Assembly: GCF_003285545.1 (NCBI RefSeq)
Contig: NZ_QLNV01000001.1
Coordinates: 186,001-250,000, forward strand
Length of the DNA stretch: 64,000 bases
Direction of reading: 5' to 3'
From: Sinomicrobium soli
GTDB taxonomy: Bacteria; Bacteroidota; Bacteroidia; Flavobacteriales; Flavobacteriaceae
Shown here: positions 1 through 8,839 of the stretch, piece by piece
Layout of the letters: each line of letters starts with the position of its first letter
How positions within the stretch are numbered: position 1 is the first letter of the stretch
Notes under the pieces: generated by a model
The model's input: only the letters and a program-made list of their open reading frames with translations
Told to the model about the DNA's origin: nothing
Databases searched by the model: none
Translations under genes and position numbers: made by a program

Positions 1-2720
1 TCGGCAACAACAGCATGACCCAGGTCACAGGTAACCGGAAATCGGACAGTATCTGGGTTTTCAATGATTTTGACGAAGCGCTCCTGATCACCCGGCGAAC
101 CGCCAGGCACGTATACTACAACAAACCGGGTATTCCGTCCGGGACTCCCTTCTTTGCACCCGGAAGCACTGTCGCCCTGGATCAGGTACCGGAGTCGGGG
201 AAAAGCGACTTCTTTAAGGTCGGAGATACACTATGCCATATTTCAAAATCGGGAAAATACACCCTGATATACGGTGAAAACTATACTTCAGGAATGCTGG
301 ACCTGAAAAATGACAGCATAGGGAAAATTATTTATAACCGGATCGCACAACAGGTTTTTATCCTTACTTCCGGAAACCTCTATACCGTAACCAAAGAAAA
401 GGACCGGCTCCTGGTTTCTCCATTATTGAACCGTTTCAGCTATCATCGGTTCAAGGATATCATATCGATCTATTACGACAGGTCGCTGAACGAGTTATAT
501 CTCGGGAGCAATACCAGGGGGCTGGGGGTGATCAGACCAAAAAAATTCCACAGTCATTACGACACCAACCCCGACAGGGTGCAATATGCCCTTATCGCAC
601 AGGACAGCAATACCGTTCTGACCGCCAATGGTACCCGTATCACGGCAGACAGTTCGGGAATCCGGACTTCCCGGATCAGATTCCCCTGTGAAGGTGACGA
701 AACGAGCATGACCATCGATACTTTCGGGAATATCTGGACCAAAAAACAGGATATGCTGTATTGCTTCCGTAAGGATACCGGCTTTAACGGATACCGGCAA
801 TGGAAGCTCCCCGGAGACATAGGCCGGGTATACCTCGGAAAAAATGGCAACATATGGATTACCACCCGGCCTGCAGCACGACAAAACACAAGGAATAAAG
901 GAGCTTTATACCGCATGAACCCCGCACAACCGGACCAGCCCCCCCTGTACTTCAGATCGGTCGGGTTTGACATATCCTATATCCTGCAGACCCCGGATTC
1001 CTCCCTCTGGCTGGGCAGCTATAAAGGGCTGTACCGGCTCGACCTCAAGACATCAGGGATAAGCACCATCCCCGGATTGCAGGACAAACACATAAAAAAC
1101 CTGTATGCGGGTACACAAAACGAATTGTGGATCGCTACCGCCACCAAGGGCATTTTCCTGTACCGAAACGACACCCTTACCGGTTTTCCCCCGGACAGAT
1201 ACGGGTATATGCGCTCCCCTCTTTGTATCCGGGAAGATGCAAAAGGCTTTCTGTGGGTCTCCTCCGGAAAAGGACTGTTTCAGGTCTCAAAACAGAAAAT
1301 GATAGACTATGCCACGGGAAAGACAGACCAGGTGTACTATCACTACTACGATAAAAGCTCGGGGTTTACTTCCAATGAGTTCAACGGCGACTGCCAGCCC
1401 TGCGGGGAAACACTTTCCAATGGCTATATCGCCTTCCCTTCCCTCGAAGGCATAGTCCTGTTCGATCCCCTCCAGATACACCCCAGGCTGCCAAATACAA
1501 AACTCTATCTCGACGAGGTCTACACTGTTCAGCACCGGGAGAAGGTAACGGTTCACAACGACACCATTCACGTACCCCGGGACTTCTCAAGGATATACCT
1601 ATGGATCGATTCGCCGTACTTCGGAAACCCCCGTAACCTCAATCTCCAGTTCAGGCTGGAAGACCAGGGCGACGAGCAATGGGAATACATTTCGCAGGGG
1701 CAGCCCATCACCTTTTCACAGCTCTCCCCCGGCAGCCATACCATTGTCGTCCGGAAAATGAACAGTTTCTATTCCCATTACACCCATAAGCGCATTACCC
1801 TGATCGTACCTCCCTATTTCTGGGAAACGGACTGGTTCCTGTTACTGCTGCTACTCGCCGTTCCCGTACTTCTGTACTATAGCATAAAGTTCAGGATACG
1901 GTATGTGCGCTATAAAAACATGCTCCTGCAAAAGAAGATAGCCGAAAACACAAGACATCTGCGCAACGCCATCAGAACACTGAAGATCACCAGAAACAAG
2001 CTCGAACAACAGACCTCCATCCAGGAAAAGCTTATCGCATCCATAAGCCATGATATCCGCAGCCCGCTTCGTTTCATGGTAGATACTGCAAAATACATAC
2101 ACAACCACTATGACATGGGAGACAGGGAAACGATCCACAAAGGCATTTATTCGCTGTATACGGCTTCGGAGAATATCTACGATTTTATCAGCAAACTGCT
2201 GGAGTACAGCAAGGCCAAGGCCTATGACCAGCGCAAGGACGCTCCTCCGGATATTTACGACCTTCACGAAATGGTAGCGGAAAAAATATCCCTGTTTTCC
2301 GAAATAGGCCAATCACAGAAAACAGGGATATACAATGGTGTCCCCAAAGCATTCCTCACTACGGTAAGCAAGCACCTGTTATCCATCATTATCCACAACC
2401 TTATCGACAATGCGGTCAAGAATACCTACGGCGGAACGATCTCCATACAGGCTTTCTTAAAAAAGCAACGCCTATATATCACCGTAAGGGATACGGGCAG
2501 GGGCATGTCTGCCGGGCAATTACAACACTACCGGGCACTATTTCACCCGGAAAAAATAAAAGCTCCTTCTTATGAACACCATGAGAAAAACCTCGGAATG
2601 AAAATCATCCTCGACCTCCTTATCATTCTCAACGGGGAGATAGACATACGGAGTACATTGCAAAAGGGAACGGTCATCACTCTTAATTTCCCCCAGAAAC
2701 ATCCCCTTCCTGCATCCTGA
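1..2720 (+). CDS. Two-component regulator propeller sensor histidine kinase (5' partial)
   Basis: The reading frame is open to the left edge (codons from base 3), so the ATG at 15 is probably internal and the N-terminus is missing. Numbered from that ATG, residues 1-490 contain repeated propeller blades of the Reg_prop type (for example GNIWITT, DSSLWLGSYKGLYRL). A Y_Y_Y domain follows at about 530-600, then one membrane helix at about 607-627, a short coiled coil, a HisKA domain with phospho-acceptor His679 in SHDIRSPL, and an HATPase domain with N box HNLIDNAVKN and G1 box DTGRGM. The G2 box (NLGMKI) is degenerate. In the family the propeller senses periplasmic glycans or other ligands. The protein stops after the ATPase domain, without the receiver and AraC domains of hybrid HTCS regulators, so a separate response regulator is expected. 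It ends convergent to gldN. Confidence 0.85.
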   Translation, partial: GNNSMTQVTGNRKSDSIWVFNDFDEALLITRRTARHVYYNKPGIPSGTPFFAPGSTVALDQVPESGKSDFFKVGDTLCHISKSGKYTLIYGENYTSGMLDLKNDSIGKIIYNRIAQQVFILTSGNLYTVTKEKDRLLVSPLLNRFSYHRFKDIISIYYDRSLNELYLGSNTRGLGVIRPKKFHSHYDTNPDRVQYALIAQDSNTVLTANGTRITADSSGIRTSRIRFPCEGDETSMTIDTFGNIWTKKQDMLYCFRKDTGFNGYRQWKLPGDIGRVYLGKNGNIWITTRPAARQNTRNKGALYRMNPAQPDQPPLYFRSVGFDISYILQTPDSSLWLGSYKGLYRLDLKTSGISTIPGLQDKHIKNLYAGTQNELWIATATKGIFLYRNDTLTGFPPDRYGYMRSPLCIREDAKGFLWVSSGKGLFQVSKQKMIDYATGKTDQVYYHYYDKSSGFTSNEFNGDCQPCGETLSNGYIAFPSLEGIVLFDPLQIHPRLPNTKLYLDEVYTVQHREKVTVHNDTIHVPRDFSRIYLWIDSPYFGNPRNLNLQFRLEDQGDEQWEYISQGQPITFSQLSPGSHTIVVRKMNSFYSHYTHKRITLIVPPYFWETDWFLLLLLLAVPVLLYYSIKFRIRYVRYKNMLLQKKIAENTRHLRNAIRTLKITRNKLEQQTSIQEKLIASISHDIRSPLRFMVDTAKYIHNHYDMGDRETIHKGIYSLYTASENIYDFISKLLEYSKAKAYDQRKDAPPDIYDLHEMVAEKISLFSEIGQSQKTGIYNGVPKAFLTTVSKHLLSIIIHNLIDNAVKNTYGGTISIQAFLKKQRLYITVRDTGRGMSAGQLQHYRALFHPEKIKAPSYEHHEKNLGMKIILDLLIILNGEIDIRSTLQKGTVITLNFPQKHPLPAS

Positions 2721-2763
2721 TCTGAAGTTTGAAGTACGAAGCCCGCAGCTCAAAGTCTGAAAT

Positions 2764-2801
2764 CAACTATCAACTACGAACTAAGAACTAAGAACTAAGA
2801 A
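2764..2801 (+). repeat. Heptanucleotide array (AACTAAG type)
   Basis: Five consecutive 7-base units of the form CAACTAT, CAACTAC, GAACTAA (three times) plus a partial unit fill the space between the histidine kinase stop and the gldN stop. Related arrays, in the opposite orientation, occur at 37716, 53666 and 57869. The preceding bases (2721-2763) resemble decayed GAAGT/CGAAG-rich repeat sequence also seen at 57906-57990. Confidence 0.75.
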
Positions 2802-2804
2802 AGA

Positions 2805-3704
2805 TCAATTATTCCATATATCTTCCTCAAACCCCCTGATATTCTCCTTTATACGGTCGCTTTCCAAAAGCTGGAACAGGGAATTCTCCACTACATAGTC
2901 CTTGATATAACGATCTCCCTGAACATTGTCCTCCTTATAGATCACGGCGTTAAACCGCCTGGTGTTCAACAGGGTATCAAAAGATATGGGAGCTGCCGAA
3001 TTCCTGTTATTAAAAGCTTTGGCCTCATGGAGTATCTGTCTTGCCCCCGGGTACCACACCCAGAAGAGTTCCACCAGATTAGAACCATCGTCAATACCCT
3101 CGTCCATAAAATTGACATCGGGGGCCACCGGGGCTATCCCCAGGAGGCGGTACTTGAGCTCTCCCTGTCTCTTGTCGAAATACCAGACCCCTTTGATCCG
3201 GTACTCCCTGATGTCGGCGGCGGTGATGTCGCGGCGGTCTATGTATTCGGGAGACAACCGTTCGCCCGCGTTGAGCTGCTCGTATCCCATATCCGTAGTA
3301 TCTATTTTGGAAAGGGTCGATCCCAGTTCTTCAAAAGCCCTTTTCTCCGTAAAGTAGGAATCCGCATAAATATCTTCAAGCTCTCCCGACTTTATGGCTT
3401 CGACCAGTACATCGTACAACGACTTCCTGTTCGACCGCTCTATGGGTTCCACGGGATAATAGAGAGCATAGTTCACCCTCTCGTTAATATCTATGGTTTC
3501 CCACGTCATTTTAGACCACATAATGTCCCGGTCATCGACATAGCCGTAATCCATGGGCGCATCGTTGTCCGCATTTTTCTGTCTTTCCGTCTTGACTCCT
3601 ATCTCTTCGGGTTTTTTGGCATTGAGAAGATTGGCCTGTGCAGACAACAAAAAGCTGTACAGACCAAAAAGGAAGAAAAGCGGGGTAGTAACTCTTCTTT
3701 TCAT
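2805..3704 (-). CDS. gldN: Gliding motility / type IX secretion protein GldN
   Basis: This is a 299-residue periplasmic protein with a cleavable signal peptide (residues 1-22, ending LLSAQA). Its sequence and its position as the last gene of gldK-L-M-N identify it as GldN. The motifs WSKMTWETIDINERVNYALYYP and GVWYFDKRQGELKYRLLGIAPVAPDV are typical of the GldN/PorN family. In known systems GldN forms a periplasmic ring with the lipoprotein GldK and connects the GldLM motor to the secretion machinery. It lies 133 bp downstream of gldM, a longer gap than between the other genes of the set, and its 3' end faces the histidine kinase gene across about 84 bp of repeat-like sequence. Confidence 0.95.
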   Translation of the reverse strand: MKRRVTTPLFFLFGLYSFLLSAQANLLNAKKPEEIGVKTERQKNADNDAPMDYGYVDDRDIMWSKMTWETIDINERVNYALYYPVEPIERSNRKSLYDVLVEAIKSGELEDIYADSYFTEKRAFEELGSTLSKIDTTDMGYEQLNAGERLSPEYIDRRDITAADIREYRIKGVWYFDKRQGELKYRLLGIAPVAPDVNFMDEGIDDGSNLVELFWVWYPGARQILHEAKAFNNRNSAAPISFDTLLNTRRFNAVIYKEDNVQGDRYIKDYVVENSLFQLLESDRIKENIRGFEEDIWNN

Positions 3705-3837
3705 GATTCTGATGTTTAAGTAATTGGGATAGTACTATATTAAAATAACAAGGACTCCCCCGGCAATGTCTTTCGACACCTGCAAAAGGAGCCCGGATGC
3801 TTCATCGATATACCCTGCAAGGCATTATCGTAGAGTT

Positions 3838-5406
3838 CTAATTGGTAAGCTGTATCACTACCGGAGATACCTTTTTCAGTTTATATCCTGTATTTCCGAC
3901 AATATACGCCTCTATGTCAAAGACCTGAACGGCATCTCCCCTTCGGGCCCGTTTCAGGGCATTCCTGGCGGCCCCGTCCAGTTTATTTCCGCTAACCGAA
4001 ATGGTAGGCTGTCCCGGGACCTTGAATTTAAATCCTCTTATACCGAGGTTCAGGTCAAAGTCAAAATCTTCCAGTAAAGCGCCCACCGTAGAAACTTCCA
4101 GGCTGGATCTGGGCATACTCACTTCTCCGGATTCGCCCCTTATGGTTCCAGAGGGCCTGGGCACGTCCTTGATCCTGAATTCCGTAGTCGTACTGATGCG
4201 CTGCCCGTCCGGCAGTGCTCCGCTGGCCGTAATATTTACTGTCCTTCCCCCTCCCGGTCTCATGGTGTATTTGCTTCCCGAAACCCTGGAGAGTCCCGTA
4301 GCCGAAGCAGACACCTTATTGTCCGGAATCCCGGGGATGGAAATGGTTATCGGATTGGAGACCCCACGGTATACCACATTCATCTTATCGGCAGAAATTA
4401 CCGCTGCATTGGGTTTGGAGATCGTGGCAAATGCTGCCGACACCGGGACTTCGAGCATTTCCTCATCCTGCATAAAGATCAGTTTTCCCTCGAGCTTGTG
4501 ATCTCCGGGACTGCCGGCACTCACATTCAGCCTGACCTTTCCCCCGTCAAGGCTGTAGTCTCCTTCCGAAAGCTTTTGCCCGTCCAGGAACAATTCCACT
4601 TCGTGAGGTTTTGTAGTCGCATCCGTCCTTCCCAGTACGATAGCCCCGTCAAAGGTCTCTCCCTGGTAATAGGCCGACTTGGGCTGCTCCAGCAAGGTAG
4701 AGTAGTTGGTCATGGAAACCTCACTGCTCAGTTCTTCCCCGAGCATGGCGCTGAATACATCGCTCTCGGTGGTTTTGATATCGGCCTGCATCTGGGTTAT
4801 TTTAGTGAGGGATGCCACGAGGGGAAATCCTTCAAAATTATAATTCAGCCAGTCGATCTTCACCCCTTCCCGGTTTTCCACTTTTCCGTCCTCTCCCGTA
4901 GAGAAACGCTCGGCTACCGAACTCTTTACCTCGTTAAAATTTTCTTCACCCAGCGCCGTTATAACGGCCTCCCTGTACGTATTGATCCTGTCGATAAACT
5001 CCTGTCCTTCGTCGGTATACCGGCCTCCTCCCCTGAAGAACTTGTTGTCGAGGAACGTGGCCTGGTCCATTTTTTCATAATCCCTTTTATCGTTCAGGTT
5101 CTCGGTCATTTCGTTCTTCAGTTCCTCCAGGTAATTGTAATAGTCTGCCGAAAGCTCCTTTACCTCCCCGGCCTTTTCCAGGATTGGGCGGTAACGGTCG
5201 GGTTTCTCTTCGGCCATCTGGGCCAGCCCGTTCAGCGCTGCCGTATTATCCTCCGTGGCCTTTACATTGGAAGCTTCGAGTTTTTCATTCAGCGTACCAA
5301 AAGCCGACAACACCTCTTTCCCCATATTTATCGCCAGCATGGCAATAAATACCAGGTACATGAGGTTGATCATCTTTTGACGCGGTGACAAATTATTTCC
5401 TGCCAT
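3838..5406 (-). CDS. gldM: Gliding motility / type IX secretion motor protein GldM
   Basis: This 522-residue protein has a short cytoplasmic start, one membrane helix at about residues 12-31 (INLMYLVFIAMLAINMG) and a large periplasmic part. Residues Arg9 and Tyr17 match the positions known to be functionally important in the Flavobacterium johnsoniae GldM transmembrane region. The GldLM complex is the proton-driven rotary motor of gliding and type IX secretion, and the GldM shaft carries torque across the periplasm. Helical and Ig-like domains are expected in the periplasmic part. The C-terminal half holds GldM-type sequences such as SKPNAAVISADKMNVVYRGV. The gene starts 36 bp after gldL and is clearly co-transcribed with it. 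Confidence 0.97.
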   Translation of the reverse strand: MAGNNLSPRQKMINLMYLVFIAMLAINMGKEVLSAFGTLNEKLEASNVKATEDNTAALNGLAQMAEEKPDRYRPILEKAGEVKELSADYYNYLEELKNEMTENLNDKRDYEKMDQATFLDNKFFRGGGRYTDEGQEFIDRINTYREAVITALGEENFNEVKSSVAERFSTGEDGKVENREGVKIDWLNYNFEGFPLVASLTKITQMQADIKTTESDVFSAMLGEELSSEVSMTNYSTLLEQPKSAYYQGETFDGAIVLGRTDATTKPHEVELFLDGQKLSEGDYSLDGGKVRLNVSAGSPGDHKLEGKLIFMQDEEMLEVPVSAAFATISKPNAAVISADKMNVVYRGVSNPITISIPGIPDNKVSASATGLSRVSGSKYTMRPGGGRTVNITASGALPDGQRISTTTEFRIKDVPRPSGTIRGESGEVSMPRSSLEVSTVGALLEDFDFDLNLGIRGFKFKVPGQPTISVSGNKLDGAARNALKRARRGDAVQVFDIEAYIVGNTGYKLKKVSPVVIQLTN

Positions 5407-5442
5407 GTCCTAATCGGTTTTTGATTTTGGTGTTTGCGGTTA

Positions 5443-6096
5443 TTAGCGTTTGTTCATGGCAGACAACATTCCACCGTACACACCGTTAAGGGATGAAAGA
5501 TTAGTGGTAAGCGATTCCATTTGTTCTTTCAGGCGTCCGGCATTATTGGCCACCTCTTCGTTAATGGCAGCCTGTCGTCCGGCGCTTTCCAGCTGTACCT
5601 TGTAAAGACTGTTGAGCGATTCCATCTGTGCGGCCGCCAGGGAGAGCTCCTCACTGTATTTCCTGGTAGAGGAAATAGCATCTACGGTAGGTGCTATATT
5701 CTTGGCAGCTCCTTCAAAATTCCTGATACTATACCCCAGGCTACTCATCAGTTCGGCATCGATCCTGGCTTCCTTGAGCAGGTTGTCGAGTTTTTTGGAC
5801 AACAATCCTTCGGCTTCCTTCACCTCTTCCTCCACTTTCTGCTCCCTTTTCCTGGCCTCTCCTCCGCTGAGCTCGGGATACACCCTGCTCCAGTCCAGGT
5901 CTTCATCTACAGGTTCGAACGCCGAAATGGCAAAAATAAGTGCCTCGGATACCAGTCCGATCGCCAGCAGGACGGTTCCGTTAAGCGGCCCGAACTCCCA
6001 GTGATTAAGCTTGAAAAGCGCTCCCAGGATAACTACCGAGGCCCCCAGACTATAGGCCATATTAAATAATTTCTTATTGGATTTGGATCTTGCCAT
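5443..6096 (-). CDS. gldL: Gliding motility / type IX secretion motor protein GldL
   Basis: This 217-residue inner-membrane protein has two helices near the N-terminus (about residues 12-30 and 39-60) and a long cytoplasmic, coiled-coil-rich C-terminal part. Glu51 in the second helix (VSEALIF) and Glu61 correspond, with an offset of two, to the Glu49 and Glu59 positions reported for F. johnsoniae GldL. Lys29 similarly matches the Lys27 position. In the family GldL forms a pentamer around a GldM dimer and acts as the proton-conducting stator. It lies 51 bp after gldK and 36 bp before gldM. Confidence 0.97.
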   Translation of the reverse strand: MARSKSNKKLFNMAYSLGASVVILGALFKLNHWEFGPLNGTVLLAIGLVSEALIFAISAFEPVDEDLDWSRVYPELSGGEARKREQKVEEEVKEAEGLLSKKLDNLLKEARIDAELMSSLGYSIRNFEGAAKNIAPTVDAISSTRKYSEELSLAAAQMESLNSLYKVQLESAGRQAAINEEVANNAGRLKEQMESLTTNLSSLNGVYGGMLSAMNKR

Positions 6097-6147
6097 AATG
6101 GTAAATAGTTGATTTGTTATATATCAGTTAAAATCTCAGAACACCGC

Positions 6148-7500
6148 TTAGCGGCCTATCTCTTTTGCCCCCATATAATCCTGGACCGTACGGAAGCCGA
6201 TATAGCTTCTGGCAGAATCCTGGTATTCAAAATCCCGGGTACTCACCTGCAGGAAATAGGCGACATCTTTCCACGAACCTCCCCGTATCACCTTCCTCTT
6301 GTTCTGTTCGTCGTAGGCATTGGGGTTCATGGTAGAAGCATAGTCATACGAACTGGGGTCATAGGCCGAATTGGTCCATTCGGAAACATTCCCTGCCATA
6401 TTATACAACCCGTAATCGTTGGGTTTATAGGATTTTGCCTCCACGGTATACAGGGCATCATCGGCCGCATAGTCGCCCCTGTTCGGTTTGAAATTGGCCA
6501 GAAAGCATCCGCGTTCGTCCATCAGGTAGGGTCCTCCCCAGGGATAGGTCCCCGATTCGAGTCCGCCCCGGGCCGCATATTCCCATTCCGCCTCGATCGG
6601 CAGTCGGAACTGGTTTACAAAACCTGCACCCCTCGATTTCTGAAAGTCATTCTTGTATTTGGTCCGCCAGTTACAGAATGCCTTGGCCTGTTTCCACGAC
6701 ACTCCCACCACGGGATACTCACTATAGGCATCGTGCCAGAAATAATCATTGTGCATGGGTTCGTTATAGGAATAATAGAAATCCCTGATCCACACCGTAG
6801 TATCCGGATAGATCATCATCTCTTCCGTCTTTACAAAGTCTTTCCGGTTCCCCTTTTTCATTTTGGCTGCCGCCTGTATATCCATCCAGGTGTACTTGTA
6901 TTTCAACTGGGTGACATCTATGGTACGATAACCGTTATACGACTCCTCCAGGGGAAGATACATGGAGTCCATAACTTCGGTATAATACTGATCCGGATAT
7001 TTCGCCGGGTCCCATATCAGTCTCGGTTTCTTATTGAGCATACGTCCTTCAAAACCGGTTTCACCCATACCGCCGTAATTTTCGATCATATACCTGTCGT
7101 ATTCCGAAAGCTGGGAAGTATCGGCATCCTTAAAGGCATATTCTCCTATCCCGCCGTCCCCGGGGCCCAGCCCTTCGTAATCGGCAAGAATGGCCAGTTT
7201 GGTACGGAGCACGGAATCCTTGACCCATTCCACGAACTGGCGGTACTCACTATTGGTGATCTCGGTCTCATCCATATAAAACGACCTTACGGTAACCGTT
7301 TTGGTAGGGGCGTTCATTCCGCCGGAAACGTCAGATTCCGATTTTCCCATAATGAAGGAACCCCCGGGCACCAGCGTCATTCCGTAAGGCTTTTCCGGAT
7401 GCCATCGCTTTCCGCCTACTCCTACCAACTCTCCCCTGTCCTGTTTACCGCAGCTGTACAAAACAGCTCCGAGGGCTATAACAAAAAATAGTTTTTTCAT
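6148..7500 (-). CDS. gldK: Gliding motility lipoprotein GldK (formylglycine-generating-enzyme fold)
   Basis: This 450-residue lipoprotein has a signal sequence and lipobox ending LYSC at Cys17. Residues from about 40 to the C-terminus form a FGE-sulfatase (SUMF1) domain, seen in GGSFIMGKSESD, RLPIEAEWEYAARGG, YNMAGNVSEWTNSAYDP and RKVIRGGSWKD. GldK has this fold but is structural: it forms the outer-membrane-associated periplasmic ring with GldN. It is the first gene of the gldKLMN run. It begins 114 bp downstream of the arginase-like gene, a gap in which no clear TAnnTTTG box was seen. Confidence 0.96.
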   Translation of the reverse strand: MKKLFFVIALGAVLYSCGKQDRGELVGVGGKRWHPEKPYGMTLVPGGSFIMGKSESDVSGGMNAPTKTVTVRSFYMDETEITNSEYRQFVEWVKDSVLRTKLAILADYEGLGPGDGGIGEYAFKDADTSQLSEYDRYMIENYGGMGETGFEGRMLNKKPRLIWDPAKYPDQYYTEVMDSMYLPLEESYNGYRTIDVTQLKYKYTWMDIQAAAKMKKGNRKDFVKTEEMMIYPDTTVWIRDFYYSYNEPMHNDYFWHDAYSEYPVVGVSWKQAKAFCNWRTKYKNDFQKSRGAGFVNQFRLPIEAEWEYAARGGLESGTYPWGGPYLMDERGCFLANFKPNRGDYAADDALYTVEAKSYKPNDYGLYNMAGNVSEWTNSAYDPSSYDYASTMNPNAYDEQNKRKVIRGGSWKDVAYFLQVSTRDFEYQDSARSYIGFRTVQDYMGAKEIGR

Positions 7501-7614
7501 TCGCTTTTTCGGTTAATATGGTTTAAAAAATTCCGCATACCCTATTACTTCCGATATCCCGATTTTTTTTCAGCTGTATTCCGGCCGGTAACATTCACTG
7601 CACCGCTGCCGGCA

Positions 7615-8778
7615 TCATCCCACGGCCGTTTTCTTACAGGCCTTCCACCAGCGTTCGGGGATGATCTCGTTGCAGGCATCCAAATAATCCTTTTGGGTGC
7701 ATGGTAATAACGTATGTCTTTTCAATTTATTATTCGGTGCCCCGAGAATCGGCACTTCGATCCACCACCTCCCGGAAACATCACTTTTGTAAAAACACAA
7801 TTCCTGATCTTCCATCGGAACGATATATTTCTCGTAATTACGGGTCCCGGAGAAAGGATAATCCTTTTTCCTGAAATTAAACCCTTCGATAAAATACCAC
7901 AATATATGTGCGGCGAGTTGAGCACTGGCCGGAGTATTCCGGTTTTCATAGATCCCGAATACGGACACCTTGTCACTGATCCCCGCATACCGGGCAATGG
8001 CGCAGATCTCACGCCCGTCAAAACCGTTGGGAAATGTTCCGGGCGCATGCCCGAGGTCTGCCCCCCTGACGGAGGTCATATCAAGGCTTACCACATCGGC
8101 ATCGCGAAAAACGGGTTCGGCCAGGGTAATGTCTTCCGCCAGCGCCCCGAGCCTGTAGGCATCGAAGAACAATTTGTCCATAAGATCGATCTCTTCCTGG
8201 GCATTGAAATAGGTCTGATAACCGAGATTACTGAAATTAAAGAGATTATTCGGCTGCTCTACAATAATCCTGCTCATATAGGAAGCGGAAGAAATCAGTT
8301 CACCGGGAGAGCCGAAATCAAAACGGCTATCTACAGAGACCAGGTTTACCATTTGTTCCAGCTGGTCAAAGGCCCTGTAAGTGGCATAGGTAATATCCTG
8401 GCTGCCCCCTATAATAATGGGTACAATTTCCCTTTTTACCAGGTATCCCACAAGAGATTTCACCGCAAAATAGGTATCCTCTACGGTATCTCCCGCCGAA
8501 ATATCACCCAGGTCCGCCATTCCGTGACTCCAGTTTCCCCCGTAAAGCCGGTATAGCTGAATGCGTATCTCGTCCAGGCCGGGCGATATTCCTGCCCCCT
8601 GTACTACAGAATTCCTCGTCTCATCCACACCCACGACAGCCAGTTTCACCTGCTCCAGATCAGGTATTCCCTCCTGCCCGGTATGCATCCCTATCTGGTT
8701 TCCTATGGTCTGTGCAGACAGTAACTGATTATGGGCCACCACTGTCGTACTTACGGGCGACAAGAACTCAAAATCCAT
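7615..8778 (-). CDS. Arginase/formimidoylglutamase-fold protein with lost metal ligands
   Basis: This 387-residue protein has the order of motifs of the ureohydrolase family, but the metal-binding residues are replaced. The usual GGDHS is GGSQD at 124-128, the usual DAHxD is DSRFD at 150-154, and the usual SxDxDxxDP is SLDMTSVRGAD at 231-241. With most of the six bridging manganese ligands absent, classical hydrolysis of arginine, agmatine or formiminoglutamate is unlikely. No signal peptide is seen, so it should be cytoplasmic. It sits between topA (61 bp upstream) and gldK (114 bp downstream) on the same strand. A link to gliding or secretion is suggested only by position. Family membership is clear; function is unknown. 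Confidence 0.8.
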   Translation of the reverse strand: MDFEFLSPVSTTVVAHNQLLSAQTIGNQIGMHTGQEGIPDLEQVKLAVVGVDETRNSVVQGAGISPGLDEIRIQLYRLYGGNWSHGMADLGDISAGDTVEDTYFAVKSLVGYLVKREIVPIIIGGSQDITYATYRAFDQLEQMVNLVSVDSRFDFGSPGELISSASYMSRIIVEQPNNLFNFSNLGYQTYFNAQEEIDLMDKLFFDAYRLGALAEDITLAEPVFRDADVVSLDMTSVRGADLGHAPGTFPNGFDGREICAIARYAGISDKVSVFGIYENRNTPASAQLAAHILWYFIEGFNFRKKDYPFSGTRNYEKYIVPMEDQELCFYKSDVSGRWWIEVPILGAPNNKLKRHTLLPCTQKDYLDACNEIIPERWWKACKKTAVG

Positions 8779-8839
8779 ACTTTTTACTCGTGTTTCGCCA
8801 ATACTTTTCCTGCCATCGGCGTTATTCTTTAATATCCGG

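Noticed and set aside
2764-2801. CRISPR-like array
   Set aside because: The units are 7 bases, without spacers, and no cas genes are present.
6109-7491. 460-codon open frame antisense to gldK
   Set aside because: gldK has an unambiguous lipoprotein signal and SUMF1 domain; the antisense frame shows no domain and starts without a promoter or ribosome-binding context.
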